Program-made: the position numbers and the translations under genes
Part shown: positions 29,079 through 37,644 of the stretch, in pieces
Layout of the letters: every line of letters begins with the position of its first letter
How positions within the stretch are numbered: the stretch's first letter is position 1
Notes under the pieces: generated by a model
Told to the model about the DNA's origin: nothing
The model's input: the letters and a program-made list of their open reading frames with translations, nothing else
Database searches by the model: none
Assembly: GCF_900101105.1 (NCBI RefSeq)
Contig: NZ_FNGA01000003.1
Span: 644,566 to 708,565 of the forward strand
Direction of reading: 5' to 3'
From: Maridesulfovibrio ferrireducens
GTDB lineage: Bacteria > Desulfobacterota > Desulfovibrionia > Desulfovibrionales > Desulfovibrionaceae
DNA length: 64,000 bases

Positions 29079-29262
29079 CCAATAAACGCATGCGTTTAAT
29101 TGTTGCTTGCCTCATTCTTCAATCCCCTGCTTTTTATTATCAATTGACCTTCTTTTTTTTAAATTACGATTGACTTGACATATTTGCAGCTGTATACGTT
29201 TTTCAAATGTGTATCACTTTGCAGTTAATATTTTGTAATAAAAACTTAAAAGGTCTTTAATC

Positions 29263-29880
29263 ATGCCTCAAAAAATATTTCGTATGCTGTTGTCGACAAT
29301 GTTTCTAGTTTTAGTGATGTTTTTTTCTACCCTCCCCGCACAAGCTCATAGAGTTTCAGTCTTTGCATATGTTGAAGGATCTGAAGTTTTTACTGAAAGC
29401 TATTTTTCGAGAAAAAAAAGAGTGCATCAAGGCAAAATTGAAGTTTTCAATTTGACAACCGGCGCACAGATTTTGACAGGAACGTCTGATGACGACGGCA
29501 ATTTTAATTTTCCCATTCCAAAAGAAATTTCTTCTGACCACGCAGGACTTAAAATTGTTCTCATAGCTTCTGAAGGTCATAGAAACGAATGGACTCTAAC
29601 TCCAGAAGATATTTTCCCGAATGCTTCGCCTACGTCATCTGAACTGCCACAAAAAACAGAAACAGAAATTACATCCAACGTTAAAACCACTTTAACGAAC
29701 ACGGATACATCCTTGCTGAGTGCTCAAATACAAGAATTAAACACTAAGGTAGATACCTTAAAAAGACTGATCTTAAATCAACAAGAAGATGGTCCAGGAA
29801 TAAAGGAAATATTTTCAGGGATTGGATATATTTTTGGCTTTTTCGGGATTGCGGCATTTTTAACTTCTAGAAAAAAGTAA
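29263..29880 (+). CDS. NikL-like exported protein
   Basis: The 205-residue protein has a signal peptide (cleaved about residue 28, LPAQAHR), an Ig-like carboxypeptidase-regulatory fold (HRVSVFAYVEGSEVFTESYF, then DDDGNFNFPIPK), a flexible linker and a C-terminal transmembrane helix near residues 183-200. This plan matches NikL/CbiL auxiliary proteins of nickel and cobalt ECF transporters. The following gene encodes a NikK-like DUF4198 protein, which supports the match. The membrane parts NikMNQO are not in the window. Metal specificity is inference. Confidence 0.65.
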   Translation: MPQKIFRMLLSTMFLVLVMFFSTLPAQAHRVSVFAYVEGSEVFTESYFSRKKRVHQGKIEVFNLTTGAQILTGTSDDDGNFNFPIPKEISSDHAGLKIVLIASEGHRNEWTLTPEDIFPNASPTSSELPQKTETEITSNVKTTLTNTDTSLLSAQIQELNTKVDTLKRLILNQQEDGPGIKEIFSGIGYIFGFFGIAAFLTSRKK

Positions 29881-29909
29881 AACTTTAAATTTAAAAATGG
29901 AGAGTTGTT

Positions 29910-30662
29910 ATGAAAAAAATTTTAATCGCTTTAATTGCATCAATCGCATTATTTGCGGCGGCAGCAAGCGCACATGCACATTTCGGAATGTTGATTCCTG
30001 ACACTTCTATTGTTTCTCCTGAGAAAAAAACAATCAACATGGAATTATCATTCGCACATCCTTTCGAACTTGCAGGAATGGATCTAGTTAAGCCCAAAAA
30101 GTTCAGTGTTTATCATGAAGGAAAAGAAACAGATCTTTTGAGTTCCTTAAAAAAGTCCAAATTTCTCGGTCATAATGGTTTTACAACATCTTTTAAATTT
30201 AAACGTCCGGGAATGTATACATTCTTCATGGAGCCTACTCCATATCCAGAACCAGCTGAAGACAACTATATAATTCACTATACAAAAACAATTGTGTCAG
30301 CTTTTAATGAAGGTGAAGACTGGAATAAACCTTTAGGTGTTAAAACTGAGATTGTTCCTCTCACCCGTCCTTGGGGAAATTATTCCGGCAACGTATTTCA
30401 AGGAATAGTTTTACTCGATGGCAAGCCGGCTCCTTACACACGTGTTGAAGTTGAACTTTACAACAAAGACTCAAAATATAAAGCTCCATATGAATGTATG
30501 GTTACTCAAGAAGTTCTTTGCGACGCTAATGGCGTATTCACTTTTGCTTGTCCTAAATCCGGCTGGTGGGGTTTTGCAGCTCTCAATGATGCAGACTATA
30601 AAATCAAAGGAAAAACCGTTGAACTTGGAGCAGTTCTTTGGATTGAAATGTTTTCATATTAA
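29910..30662 (+). CDS. NikK-like DUF4198 periplasmic protein
   Basis: The 250-residue protein has a signal peptide (about 1-22, ASAHA) and mature sequence beginning HAHFGMLIPD. It has the DUF4198 blocks MELSFAHPFELAGMDL, YTFFMEPTPYPEPAEDNYIIHYTKTI and a second Ig-like half with LLDGKPAPYTRVEVELYN. DUF4198 proteins occur with nickel and cobalt uptake systems, where N-terminal histidines can bind metal. A GGAG site precedes the ATG, and the gene is 29 bases after the NikL-like gene. A strong terminator follows. Confidence 0.75.
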   Translation: MKKILIALIASIALFAAAASAHAHFGMLIPDTSIVSPEKKTINMELSFAHPFELAGMDLVKPKKFSVYHEGKETDLLSSLKKSKFLGHNGFTTSFKFKRPGMYTFFMEPTPYPEPAEDNYIIHYTKTIVSAFNEGEDWNKPLGVKTEIVPLTRPWGNYSGNVFQGIVLLDGKPAPYTRVEVELYNKDSKYKAPYECMVTQEVLCDANGVFTFACPKSGWWGFAALNDADYKIKGKTVELGAVLWIEMFSY

Positions 30663-30723
30663 TTAAAAAATTGTTTTTTAAAAAAATAGCCAAACAGAAT
30701 CAATAGACATTTCACATATAACT

Positions 30724-30766
30724 AAAGTAAAGGTTAGACCAGATGGTCTGACCTTTACTTTTTTTC
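30724..30766 (+). terminator. Terminator after the NikK-like gene
   Basis: A 17-bp stem with one G-T pair (30724-30740 with 30745-30761) and an AGAT loop runs into seven Ts. Confidence 0.9.
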
Positions 30767-30865
30767 ATTATTAGGCCACTAATAATATAATTAGAAAACA
30801 TAGCCATTACTTTGTTAATAGTAATAAATTCAGCTTTTTATTTGATATAATACTATGGAGTATGA

Positions 30866-32257
30866 ATGCGTAACCCGCATGTCTTAATTGTCGATGACAG
30901 TAAAACCATACGGTCTGTCCTGAGCTCACAGCTCAAAAGCCGGAGTATTGATGTAACTGAAGCAGTCGACGGCCTTCAAGGGCTTAATCACATTCGCAAA
31001 AGGCATTACGATTTGGTAATTACCGATGTAATCATGCCTAACATGGATGGATATCAGCTTTGCACTGAAATTAAGAATAATCCTGAAACGAAATCTACTC
31101 CCGTTATCATTCTCTCCACTAATGAAAAAAATGAACAGATAGAAAAAGGATTTGAAGTCGGAGCTGCGGCTTATATAACCAAGAATAAAGCAGGCAAAGA
31201 ACTTTTTCCTTATGTACAAGAGATATTAGATAAATCTAAACTACTCAGAGATAGATTGATTTTAGTAGTCGATGATTCAAAATACATTTTAAAAGTTGTA
31301 AATTCCGGTCTTTCTGACGCAGGATTTAATGTTATAACAGCATCAAACGGATCAGAAGCTTACGAAATTGCTTCCAATGAACTTCCGGACCTCATTCTTT
31401 CAGATATAAACATGCCTGTTATGGATGGAATTGAATTTTGTGATAAAATTCAAAAAAATCCGGACCTTTCAAGTATCCCTTTTGTTATAATGAGTTCAGG
31501 TGGCGACCGTAGAACAATGCGCGAGTTACTGCATAAAGGAGCTTCCGCTTTTTTGGTCAAGCCTTTCAATATTGACCAGCTTGTAATTACTGCGGAAAAA
31601 CTACTTAGTGACCATTTCAAAATGGTGCTGCAACAACGTGAACTTTTAAAAACAGAAAGAAATCTTATACTTGGCAGCATAACAAGCCTAATTCAAGCAC
31701 TCGAAGCACGCGATCCCTATACACGTGGACATTCTGACACAGTGGCATCTATTTCAGTCAAAATTGCAAAACAAATGTCGTTTAACCCTCACGATTTAGA
31801 AAGAATCGAATTTGCTGCACGACTGCATGATCTTGGTAAAATCGGAATAAGAGATGATGTTCTTTTAAAGCCAGGTCCATTAACCCCGGAAGAATTCAAT
31901 TTAATCAAACAACACCCTAGCTTGGGAGCCGAAATATTACGCCCTATTCCAAGTATGGAAGATGTTATACCGGCAGTCCTTTATCATCACGAAAAAATGA
32001 ACGGTCAAGGCTACCCACATGGTTTGATAGGTAATGAAATTCCGATTTGGGCACGCGTAATCGCTGTTGCCGATGTGTATGATGCACTCACAACAGACCG
32101 TCCGTATAGAAAGGCAATGGCTCACAACAAAGCAATGGATATCATTACGCAAAACTCAGAATTCCAGCTATGTCCCGAATGCGTAAAAACCTTCAAATCT
32201 GTGATTCCCGATAATCCAATGGACAGTAAAGAATTAAATTTAGCCGAGTGTATCTAA
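30866..32257 (+). CDS. Double-receiver HD-GYP response regulator
   Basis: The 463-residue cytosolic protein has two receiver domains and an HD-GYP phosphodiesterase. REC1 spans about 1-125 with the phospho-acceptor Asp in LVITDVIMPNMDGY. REC2 spans about 128-250 with the Asp in LILSDINMPVMDGI. HD-GYP spans about 270-440 with HDLGKIGIRDD, HHEKMNGQGYPHG and AVADVYDALTTDRPYRK. It should hydrolyse cyclic di-GMP under control of one or two histidine kinases. No kinase gene adjoins it. The 3' end overlaps a small convergent gene by 18 bases. Confidence 0.92.
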   Translation: MRNPHVLIVDDSKTIRSVLSSQLKSRSIDVTEAVDGLQGLNHIRKRHYDLVITDVIMPNMDGYQLCTEIKNNPETKSTPVIILSTNEKNEQIEKGFEVGAAAYITKNKAGKELFPYVQEILDKSKLLRDRLILVVDDSKYILKVVNSGLSDAGFNVITASNGSEAYEIASNELPDLILSDINMPVMDGIEFCDKIQKNPDLSSIPFVIMSSGGDRRTMRELLHKGASAFLVKPFNIDQLVITAEKLLSDHFKMVLQQRELLKTERNLILGSITSLIQALEARDPYTRGHSDTVASISVKIAKQMSFNPHDLERIEFAARLHDLGKIGIRDDVLLKPGPLTPEEFNLIKQHPSLGAEILRPIPSMEDVIPAVLYHHEKMNGQGYPHGLIGNEIPIWARVIAVADVYDALTTDRPYRKAMAHNKAMDIITQNSEFQLCPECVKTFKSVIPDNPMDSKELNLAECI

Positions 32258-32437
32258 CCCTGAGACTTCCCAAGCTTTTTCTTTGCTTACTTCTTCTCCT
32301 GACTCAAGGATAAGAGCTTCTACGTCCACTTCAACGTCACTGCTTTCTTTTACTCCCATCTGAAAAATACGCTTCTGATTTTGATCATAGATATAAGCAG
32401 AATCTTCATAGACATAAAATTTAAAAGGGCTTTCCAT
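32240..32437 (-). CDS. Small acidic protein convergent with the HD-GYP regulator
   Basis: This 65-residue acidic protein (MESPFKFYVYEDSAYIYDQNQ...) has no signal or membrane segment. A GGAGGA ribosome site lies four bases before the ATG, which strongly supports translation. The tail-to-tail overlap of 18 bases with the HD-GYP gene could allow antisense interference. The family is not recognised. Confidence 0.7.
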   Translation of the reverse strand: MESPFKFYVYEDSAYIYDQNQKRIFQMGVKESSDVEVDVEALILESGEEVSKEKAWEVSGLDTLG

Positions 32438-32569
32438 ATTTCCTCCAAAGTAAAATTATATTTGATGGATTGCTATTAACACTTTGTCACATGACATGAA
32501 AGGGCTAATGATATAGACTTAATAAAAGGTTAAGTATTCATGTTAAAATTAATTCGCACAGGAGTTTAT

Positions 32570-32893
32570 ATGCAGTCACGTTTAATATGCCGGGTATTAA
32601 TGTTGAGCCTTTCCATCATGATTATCACGGCCGCATGCGCATTTGCGGAAACAATCACATACAAATGCAAAGGTGGAGCGGCCTGCATTGAAGAGCGCAT
32701 AGATTTTGGAGCAGCAACCGTAACTTGCGCTGATGTTAACGGCGATGTTCTTGCGCACTGGGTCTGCGAATATGAATTAGAATATACATGCCGCAACACC
32801 CTGACCGGACAAGTACAGAAAGGCGGATTTAATCCAATATCCAGTTCTCTTTGCTCCCATCTTTGTGGACCTTGCAAAGACGGCTGGGAATAA
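32570..32893 (+). CDS. Cysteine-rich exported protein
   Basis: The 107-residue product has a signal peptide (about 1-26, ending ACAFA) and a mature part of about 80 residues with eight cysteines in regular spacing, finishing SLCSHLCGPCKDGW. The number and export suggest four disulfides or a metal site. I chose ATG 32570 because an AGGAG site precedes it; an upstream ATG at 32540 would add ten residues before the signal peptide. It lies alone before ssrA. The family is not recognised. Confidence 0.65.
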   Translation: MQSRLICRVLMLSLSIMIITAACAFAETITYKCKGGAACIEERIDFGAATVTCADVNGDVLAHWVCEYELEYTCRNTLTGQVQKGGFNPISSSLCSHLCGPCKDGWE

Positions 32894-32990
32894 TTTTTTT
32901 GAGCAGTTAAGGTTCTTGCCATTAACTGAGCAATGGTATAATCGTACCGACTTCTCGCATAGATTCCGGTTATTTATTTTCACCGGGCTA

Positions 32991-33018
32991 TTGCATCCTC
33001 TTCTAAATGTCTTATAAT
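32991..33018 (+). promoter_or_regulatory. Promoter of ssrA
   Basis: TTGCAT (32991-32996) and a perfect TATAAT (33013-33018) are spaced 16 bases apart. Transcription would start near 33025, and RNase P would trim to the mature end at 33044. Confidence 0.65.
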
Positions 33019-33043
33019 AGAGTTAGGAAGAGTTCTTTGAAAT

Positions 33044-33402
33044 GGGGGCGCACTGGTTTCGACGGGGATGAGAGAAGCTGAGGCTGCAGGTCGAGGCGCC
33101 GCTGGCCTCGTAAAAAGCGGCACAATCATAATTGCAAACGACAATTACGATTACGCACTAGCAGCTTAATTAAGCCGCTATGTCATTGCTTTGATGTCTG
33201 ATATCTGCATTGACACAAAACCCATCAGGCTGGCTAGTTTTCGGTTGCACGTCCCGAAAGCAGTGAGAACCTAGCACGCGCTGGCTCACATGTTGCCCGT
33301 TCAGGGGCGTCCATGAGAGTGAGAAACAATACCTGAACTATGCCTGTAGATGTCTTAGTGGAGCATTCCCGGACGGGGGTTCGATTCCCCCCGCCTCCAC
33401 CA
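33044..33402 (+). ncRNA. ssrA: Transfer-messenger RNA
   Basis: tmRNA rescues stalled ribosomes and tags their products for proteolysis. The 5' end GGGGGCG pairs with CGCCTCC at 33392-33398, and the conserved CTGGTTTCGACGGGG follows the 5' end. The T-arm GGGGGTTCGATTCCCCC and CCA close the 3' end. The tag frame at 33134-33169 reads ANDNYDYALAA and then stops. The 3' end is the insertion site of the genomic island, and the last 15 bases of the gene lie within the attL core. Confidence 0.96.
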
Positions 33403-33403
33403 T
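33380..33403 (+). repeat. attL, direct repeat at the ssrA 3' end
   Basis: TTCGAT, two differing bases, and a 16-base core (33388-33403) recur at 57383-57406. The core covers the T-arm, acceptor stem and CCA of tmRNA, so the gene stays intact after integration. Confidence 0.88.
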
Positions 33404-33447
33404 AACCCCAATTTCATACTGTCCCATAACGTTTATTAACGTCACTT

Positions 33448-33487
33448 AAACCCTTGTTATTCAACAGAATAGCAAGGGTTTTTTGTT
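33448..33487 (+). terminator. Island-borne terminator downstream of ssrA
   Basis: A 9-bp stem (33448-33456 with 33473-33481), extended by a small upper helix, runs into a T-rich tract. It lies inside the island and now ends the ssrA transcript; the ancestral terminator is probably at 57428. Confidence 0.8.
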
Positions 33488-33604
33488 TTTTCTGCGTTCG
33501 TTATAGTTTGGTTAACGCCGTTGACATCCGCGATATGATGTGAGTACGGATGGGTTTATTCATGTTTTTAAAAAAACCGTACTCACACAAATGAGGAAAT
33601 TCTT

Positions 33605-34810
33605 ATGGCTCTAAGCGTTAAGCAAATTCAAGCGGCAAAACCCAAAGATAAGATCTATCGCATCACCGACTCAAATGGACTTTGCTTGGAAATTAAACCA
33701 AACGGGTCAAAGCTCTGGAGATTTCGCTACCGTTTTAACGGCAAGGGTAAAATGATAGGACTAGGCTCCTTCCCTGCTACTAGTTTAAAAGATGCTAGAA
33801 ACAAGCGAGAAGATCAAAGAAAAATCTTAGAGAGTGGCATTGATCCATCAGATCACAAGAAAGGCCAGAAGGCAGCTGTTAGTGGAGAAAATGAATTTGA
33901 ATCAATCAGCCGTGAGTGGCATAGCAAATTCAAACCCACATGGACCGAAGGCCACGCCAAAACAATCATTAGACGTCTCGAACTTAATTGCTTCCCTTGG
34001 ATCGGCAAGACTCCGGTCAATCAACTTGATCCACCAGAAATTTTAAAAGTACTCAGGCGCATTGAAAACCGTGGAGCTATTGAAACGGCCCACCGTGTAC
34101 GCAGCATCATCGGTCAAATACTACGTTATGCAGTAGCAACAGGCCGCGCCACTCGCGATTCCTCCGCAGATCTAAAAGGCGCAATCCCTCCCGCCCAAGA
34201 AAAACATTTGGCCGCAATCACTGAACCTAAAGAAATAGGCCCCCTGCTCCGCAATATCGAAGAATACGAAGGTGGAGACATTACCAAATACGGTTTAATG
34301 CTCGCCCCGCTGGTATTCGTCCGCCCCGGAGAACTGCGACATGCGCAGTGGGACGAAATAGATCTTGAAATAGCTGAATGGCGTATACCCGCCGGAAAGA
34401 TGAAAGCTCGTCGCCCTCACATAGTACCACTATCAAGACAAGCTTTAGAAATACTGAACGAACTTAAACCGCTCACTGGTAACGGAAATTATGTTTTCCC
34501 AAGCGTACGCAGCAAATCACGTCCCATGAGTGAAAATACCATCAACGGAGCCTTGCGCCGCCTCGGATACAGCAAAGAGGAACTCACCGGACACGGATTT
34601 CGTTCTATGGCGTCAACAAATCTGAATGAAAATGGTTGGAAGCCTGATGTTATTGAAAGACAACTCGCCCATGTTGAAGGAAACAGTGTCCGCGCTGCAT
34701 ATAACCACGCCGACTACCTGCCAGAACGCCGTAAGATGATGCAATGGTGGGCTGATTATTTGGAAGCATTAAAGAATGGGAATAAAATACCTAACATAAA
34801 AGGTGATTAG
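33605..34810 (+). CDS. Tyrosine integrase, P4 type
   Basis: This enzyme catalyses site-specific recombination between island and ssrA. The 401-residue protein has the N-terminal arm-binding DUF4102 domain (about 1-85), a core-binding domain (about 95-195) and the catalytic domain with Arg240 (FVRPGELRHAQW), His330-x-x-Arg333 (HGFRS), His356 and the nucleophile Tyr366. A GAGGAA site precedes the ATG. It sits about 200 bases inside attL and reads away from ssrA, the usual arrangement. The next gene starts two bases after its stop. Confidence 0.95.
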   Translation: MALSVKQIQAAKPKDKIYRITDSNGLCLEIKPNGSKLWRFRYRFNGKGKMIGLGSFPATSLKDARNKREDQRKILESGIDPSDHKKGQKAAVSGENEFESISREWHSKFKPTWTEGHAKTIIRRLELNCFPWIGKTPVNQLDPPEILKVLRRIENRGAIETAHRVRSIIGQILRYAVATGRATRDSSADLKGAIPPAQEKHLAAITEPKEIGPLLRNIEEYEGGDITKYGLMLAPLVFVRPGELRHAQWDEIDLEIAEWRIPAGKMKARRPHIVPLSRQALEILNELKPLTGNGNYVFPSVRSKSRPMSENTINGALRRLGYSKEELTGHGFRSMASTNLNENGWKPDVIERQLAHVEGNSVRAAYNHADYLPERRKMMQWWADYLEALKNGNKIPNIKGD

Positions 34811-34812
34811 TC

Positions 34813-35466
34813 ATGATTAAAAAAATGATGAGAAAAGCGTTTCGAATGACTGCGTTAACTTTTTTAATTTTTGAACTTAATATTGTTTACGGTTTTACTT
34901 TATCACTATCAATTCTTGGCGCCATTCATTTAAATCTTAGTATGCCTATGCAAATATCTATATCTATAATATTACTAGGATGTTTTGCACTAGCTTGCAA
35001 ATATACGCATAGAAAATTCGAAGATGCATGGCTGCACAGAACCTTGGAGCAGGTTTACGAAGGAAGAAAGCTGGAAAGAAAAACCATATTAAACTCTCAA
35101 GGTAATAAAAAAGAAAAAAAGAACATTTCAAATCGACTTCATGAAAATGGTTTAACTTTTGAACAGTATATTCATGCGTTAGAGCAAAAGGTTGAATCTC
35201 TCGAAGCAATGCTTGTAGAAGCGAATGAAATCATAGACAAAAACAACTGGAAGAAATGGTTTATCCCTGCATGCTCTGCAATGGGAGATACAATTCGCGA
35301 AAACACAAATCACAGAAAAGATCTTGTCACAATAAAAAGAAAAGATTTTTATGCACGAATAATCTCTCACTATCCAGATTTTAAAAACTTAAAGGGAAAA
35401 CCTTTCGGCACAGCCATGGACGAGGCTTGGAAACGCATTCCTGTAGCAGTAAAACTCGACGACTGA
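34813..35466 (+). CDS. Unknown membrane protein coupled to the integrase
   Basis: The 217-residue protein has two N-terminal hydrophobic helices (about 12-34 and 40-60), a basic stretch, a coiled-coil segment (about 108-145; ALEQKVESLEAMLVEANEII) and a C-terminal domain of about 65 residues with no recognised motif. It starts two bases after the integrase stop with an AAAGGTG site, so it is probably translated with it. It is AT-richer than the downstream island genes. I do not recognise the family. Confidence 0.65.
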   Translation: MIKKMMRKAFRMTALTFLIFELNIVYGFTLSLSILGAIHLNLSMPMQISISIILLGCFALACKYTHRKFEDAWLHRTLEQVYEGRKLERKTILNSQGNKKEKKNISNRLHENGLTFEQYIHALEQKVESLEAMLVEANEIIDKNNWKKWFIPACSAMGDTIRENTNHRKDLVTIKRKDFYARIISHYPDFKNLKGKPFGTAMDEAWKRIPVAVKLDD

Positions 35467-35569
35467 TCATATTGATGGGGTAAAATTTTCAATTTAACTC
35501 CTTAAATATGAATTTACCTACATAATTATAAACATTAAAAACAGATACTTATTAAAAAATAACACTTTT

Positions 35570-35596
35570 TTACCCCTCTTACCCCTTTTACCCGTC
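35570..35596 (+). repeat. Three 9-bp direct repeats upstream of alpA
   Basis: TTACCCCTC, TTACCCCTT and TTACCCGTC follow head to tail at 35570, 35579 and 35588. The exact 9-bp period suggests a protein-binding array (regulator, excision factor or iteron). The remaining intergenic sequence 35467-35569 is AT-rich with nothing else seen. Confidence 0.5.
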
Positions 35597-35621
35597 TAGT
35601 AAATCAAACCGATTCTTGTAG

Positions 35622-35654
35622 GCTTTCCTCAAACGTCAAAAAACGGAGGAAAGC
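35622..35654 (+). promoter_or_regulatory. Hairpin that can hide the alpA ribosome site
   Basis: A perfect 9-bp inverted repeat pairs 35622-35630 with 35646-35654 across a 15-base loop. The right arm contains most of the GGAGG ribosome site (35645-35649) of alpA, whose ATG is at 35657. Folding would therefore reduce AlpA translation. Confidence 0.5.
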
Positions 35655-35656
35655 TT

Positions 35657-35887
35657 ATGAGAACCGAGACGAACCAGAGTTCATATCAACTGCCTAATAC
35701 GGGTTTTGTCAGACTTGTTGATGTCCTGAAGATCATTCCTGTATCAAAAACAACTTGGTGGAAAGGAATTCAAACGGGCAGATATCCCAAGCCTGTTAAA
35801 CTATCCGAACGCACCACAGCATGGCGTGTATGCGACATACGCAAACTCATTGAAGACATTCCTACTCAGGATGAAATCAATGTCTGA
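35657..35887 (+). CDS. AlpA-family helix-turn-helix regulator
   Basis: The 76-residue protein has the MerR-like AlpA fold: FVRLVDVLKIIPVSKTTWWKGIQTGRYPKP contains the helix-turn-helix and the wing, and TAWRVCDIRKLIE ends the domain. AlpA proteins of P4-like elements activate excision or act as directionality factors, so it is the likely switch of this island. A GGAGG site precedes the ATG but lies in a hairpin. Its end overlaps the next gene by eight bases. Confidence 0.87.
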   Translation: MRTETNQSSYQLPNTGFVRLVDVLKIIPVSKTTWWKGIQTGRYPKPVKLSERTTAWRVCDIRKLIEDIPTQDEINV

Positions 35888-37499
35888 TATGGCGTTAATG
35901 CCTTCTGAGGGGAGTAACCTGCTCCCCTCTCCGGCTTCTTTTCCCGAAGGAGTGCTTCCAGCCAGAATTGAGGAGTCGCTGTCCGTTGCAGCTTCTGCTT
36001 ATACGGTTCCTTTTGCCGTTCCAGCTGTGACCTTCCTTGCTGTGATCGGTGCGGCGGTCGGCAGAACCAGAGGCTTAGAAGTAAAACCAAGTTGGATTAC
36101 TCATCCTAATTTATACTGGGCACTCGTTGCCCGTTCTGGAATGGGCAAAAGTCCCTGTTCGAATGCTATTTTGAAGCCTATTCATGAGCGAGAAAACACT
36201 TCATTTAATGAGCACAAAATTGAATTAGACACATATGAACTCGAATTAAGGGAATGGCAAGGCTCCTTTGCTCGTGCTCAACGTAAGAATGATACTCCCC
36301 CAGAAAAGCCAATCTACCCAACTTGGGAACAAATTTACGTCGAAGACAGTACAACTCAAGCCGTAGGCTCTATTCTCTCTAATAATCCCCGTGGTATACT
36401 TTGGTATAGAGATGAGCTGTCCGGCATGCTCGCAGATCTCGGAAGGTACGACAATAAAGGTGGTGACGGAGGCGATAAAGCCCGCTTGCTTTCAGCTTAC
36501 GATTGCGGCCCTTGGAAGGTGTCCCGCAGCACAAAAGACGCTCTTCACATACCACACGCCTGTGTTTCAATTTTTGGAACAGTTCAACCTGCCCTGCTTC
36601 CATCTCTGTTTAAACACAAAGACACTGTTTCTGGATTTCTTCCAAGATTCTTATTCATCCGCTGTGAGCAGGAAGCCCCGCCCTTATGGACATCAGAAAG
36701 CTTTGACGGAGAGCCAGCCAAGCACATTCATGAACTTGTTTATAAAGCTCTAGATCTTTCATTTGGTTCAGACAATTCACCCTGTATTATCAAACTATCC
36801 GATGCAGCCAAACGAGACGTGAAAGATTGGTACGACAACCAAGTTCTTGTTCATTGGTATCAACCTCAACTCGAACAGTTCGAAGCACTCGCCCCCAAAT
36901 TGCGAGGTGCTTTCTTCAAGCTTTGCTTGATCATTCATATGCTGGATTGCTGGAGCATGGGCAAATCTGAACTGTGTCCAGTGCATCATGAAAGCGTCCA
37001 GCGAACAATTATCTTGATGGAATGGCTTCAGGAACAGCAAAGGCAAGTCTGGACCCTTCTTTCTGCCGGGAACAAATTTCAAGAAGCTTCAGCCATTGAG
37101 CGCAGAGTTGCAAAGGCCATCGTAGAACTTTCCACTAAGCTCAATCTATCACTGCTGCCTACTTCAAAAATAGTTGAATTTCTCAATCGCGATCTTCCAG
37201 TATCTTTTCACATCATACCGGATGCTGTCGGCAAGACTTACAAAAAACTAGGCATTGAAACAGGACGCAACAGCAAGGAAAGAGGCGCTAAACTCACCCC
37301 GGAAATCATCGGCACGCTTTCAAAATATTTTTCTACTGAAAAGCCCGTCATAGGCGTCATAGGTGTCACTAAGCCATTCAAAAGTGAAGAATTACAGAGT
37401 GATAAGTCGATGACACCTAAGGTGACACCTATTTTTAAGGCGTCATCAGATGTCACTGTTAAAAATGATCATAAAATCAACAACCTACAACAGAAATGA
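35880..37499 (+). CDS. DUF3987 ATPase of mobile elements
   Basis: The 539-residue protein belongs to the DUF3987 group found in prophages and integrative elements, thought to be RecA/DnaB-like helicases serving element replication. Walker A is visible as ARSGMGKSPCSNAIL near residue 85 and a Walker B-like strand as GILWYRDELSGML near residue 165. A GTG at 35826 would start earlier inside alpA. I chose ATG 35880, eight bases after a CAGGA site, because it gives the short alpA overlap. The C-terminal 60 residues are low-complexity Thr/Pro-rich. It is followed by the mobilization region. Confidence 0.82.
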   Translation: MSDMALMPSEGSNLLPSPASFPEGVLPARIEESLSVAASAYTVPFAVPAVTFLAVIGAAVGRTRGLEVKPSWITHPNLYWALVARSGMGKSPCSNAILKPIHERENTSFNEHKIELDTYELELREWQGSFARAQRKNDTPPEKPIYPTWEQIYVEDSTTQAVGSILSNNPRGILWYRDELSGMLADLGRYDNKGGDGGDKARLLSAYDCGPWKVSRSTKDALHIPHACVSIFGTVQPALLPSLFKHKDTVSGFLPRFLFIRCEQEAPPLWTSESFDGEPAKHIHELVYKALDLSFGSDNSPCIIKLSDAAKRDVKDWYDNQVLVHWYQPQLEQFEALAPKLRGAFFKLCLIIHMLDCWSMGKSELCPVHHESVQRTIILMEWLQEQQRQVWTLLSAGNKFQEASAIERRVAKAIVELSTKLNLSLLPTSKIVEFLNRDLPVSFHIIPDAVGKTYKKLGIETGRNSKERGAKLTPEIIGTLSKYFSTEKPVIGVIGVTKPFKSEELQSDKSMTPKVTPIFKASSDVTVKNDHKINNLQQK

Positions 37500-37644
37500 C
37501 GGCTATGACACCTATGACACGTACTTTAGGAGTTAGCACTAATCCTGTCCTAAATGCTTCCATATTTCTTTATGGAGTTAAACCTGAGACTCCTTCTCGC
37601 GCTGGTAATATCGTCGGTGAATCGTGTGAAGTAATAATCTGTAG

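Noticed and set aside
29180..29215. A possible NikR operator before the NikL-like gene
   Set aside because: The GTATAC and GTGTATCAC elements do not form an inverted repeat of the spacing expected for NikR.
37545..37560. An ATCCTGT sequence resembling nic sites of other MOBP relaxases
   Set aside because: The relaxase is of the ColE1 group, and no inverted repeat adjoins this sequence; the CTGGCTT stem-loop downstream fits better.
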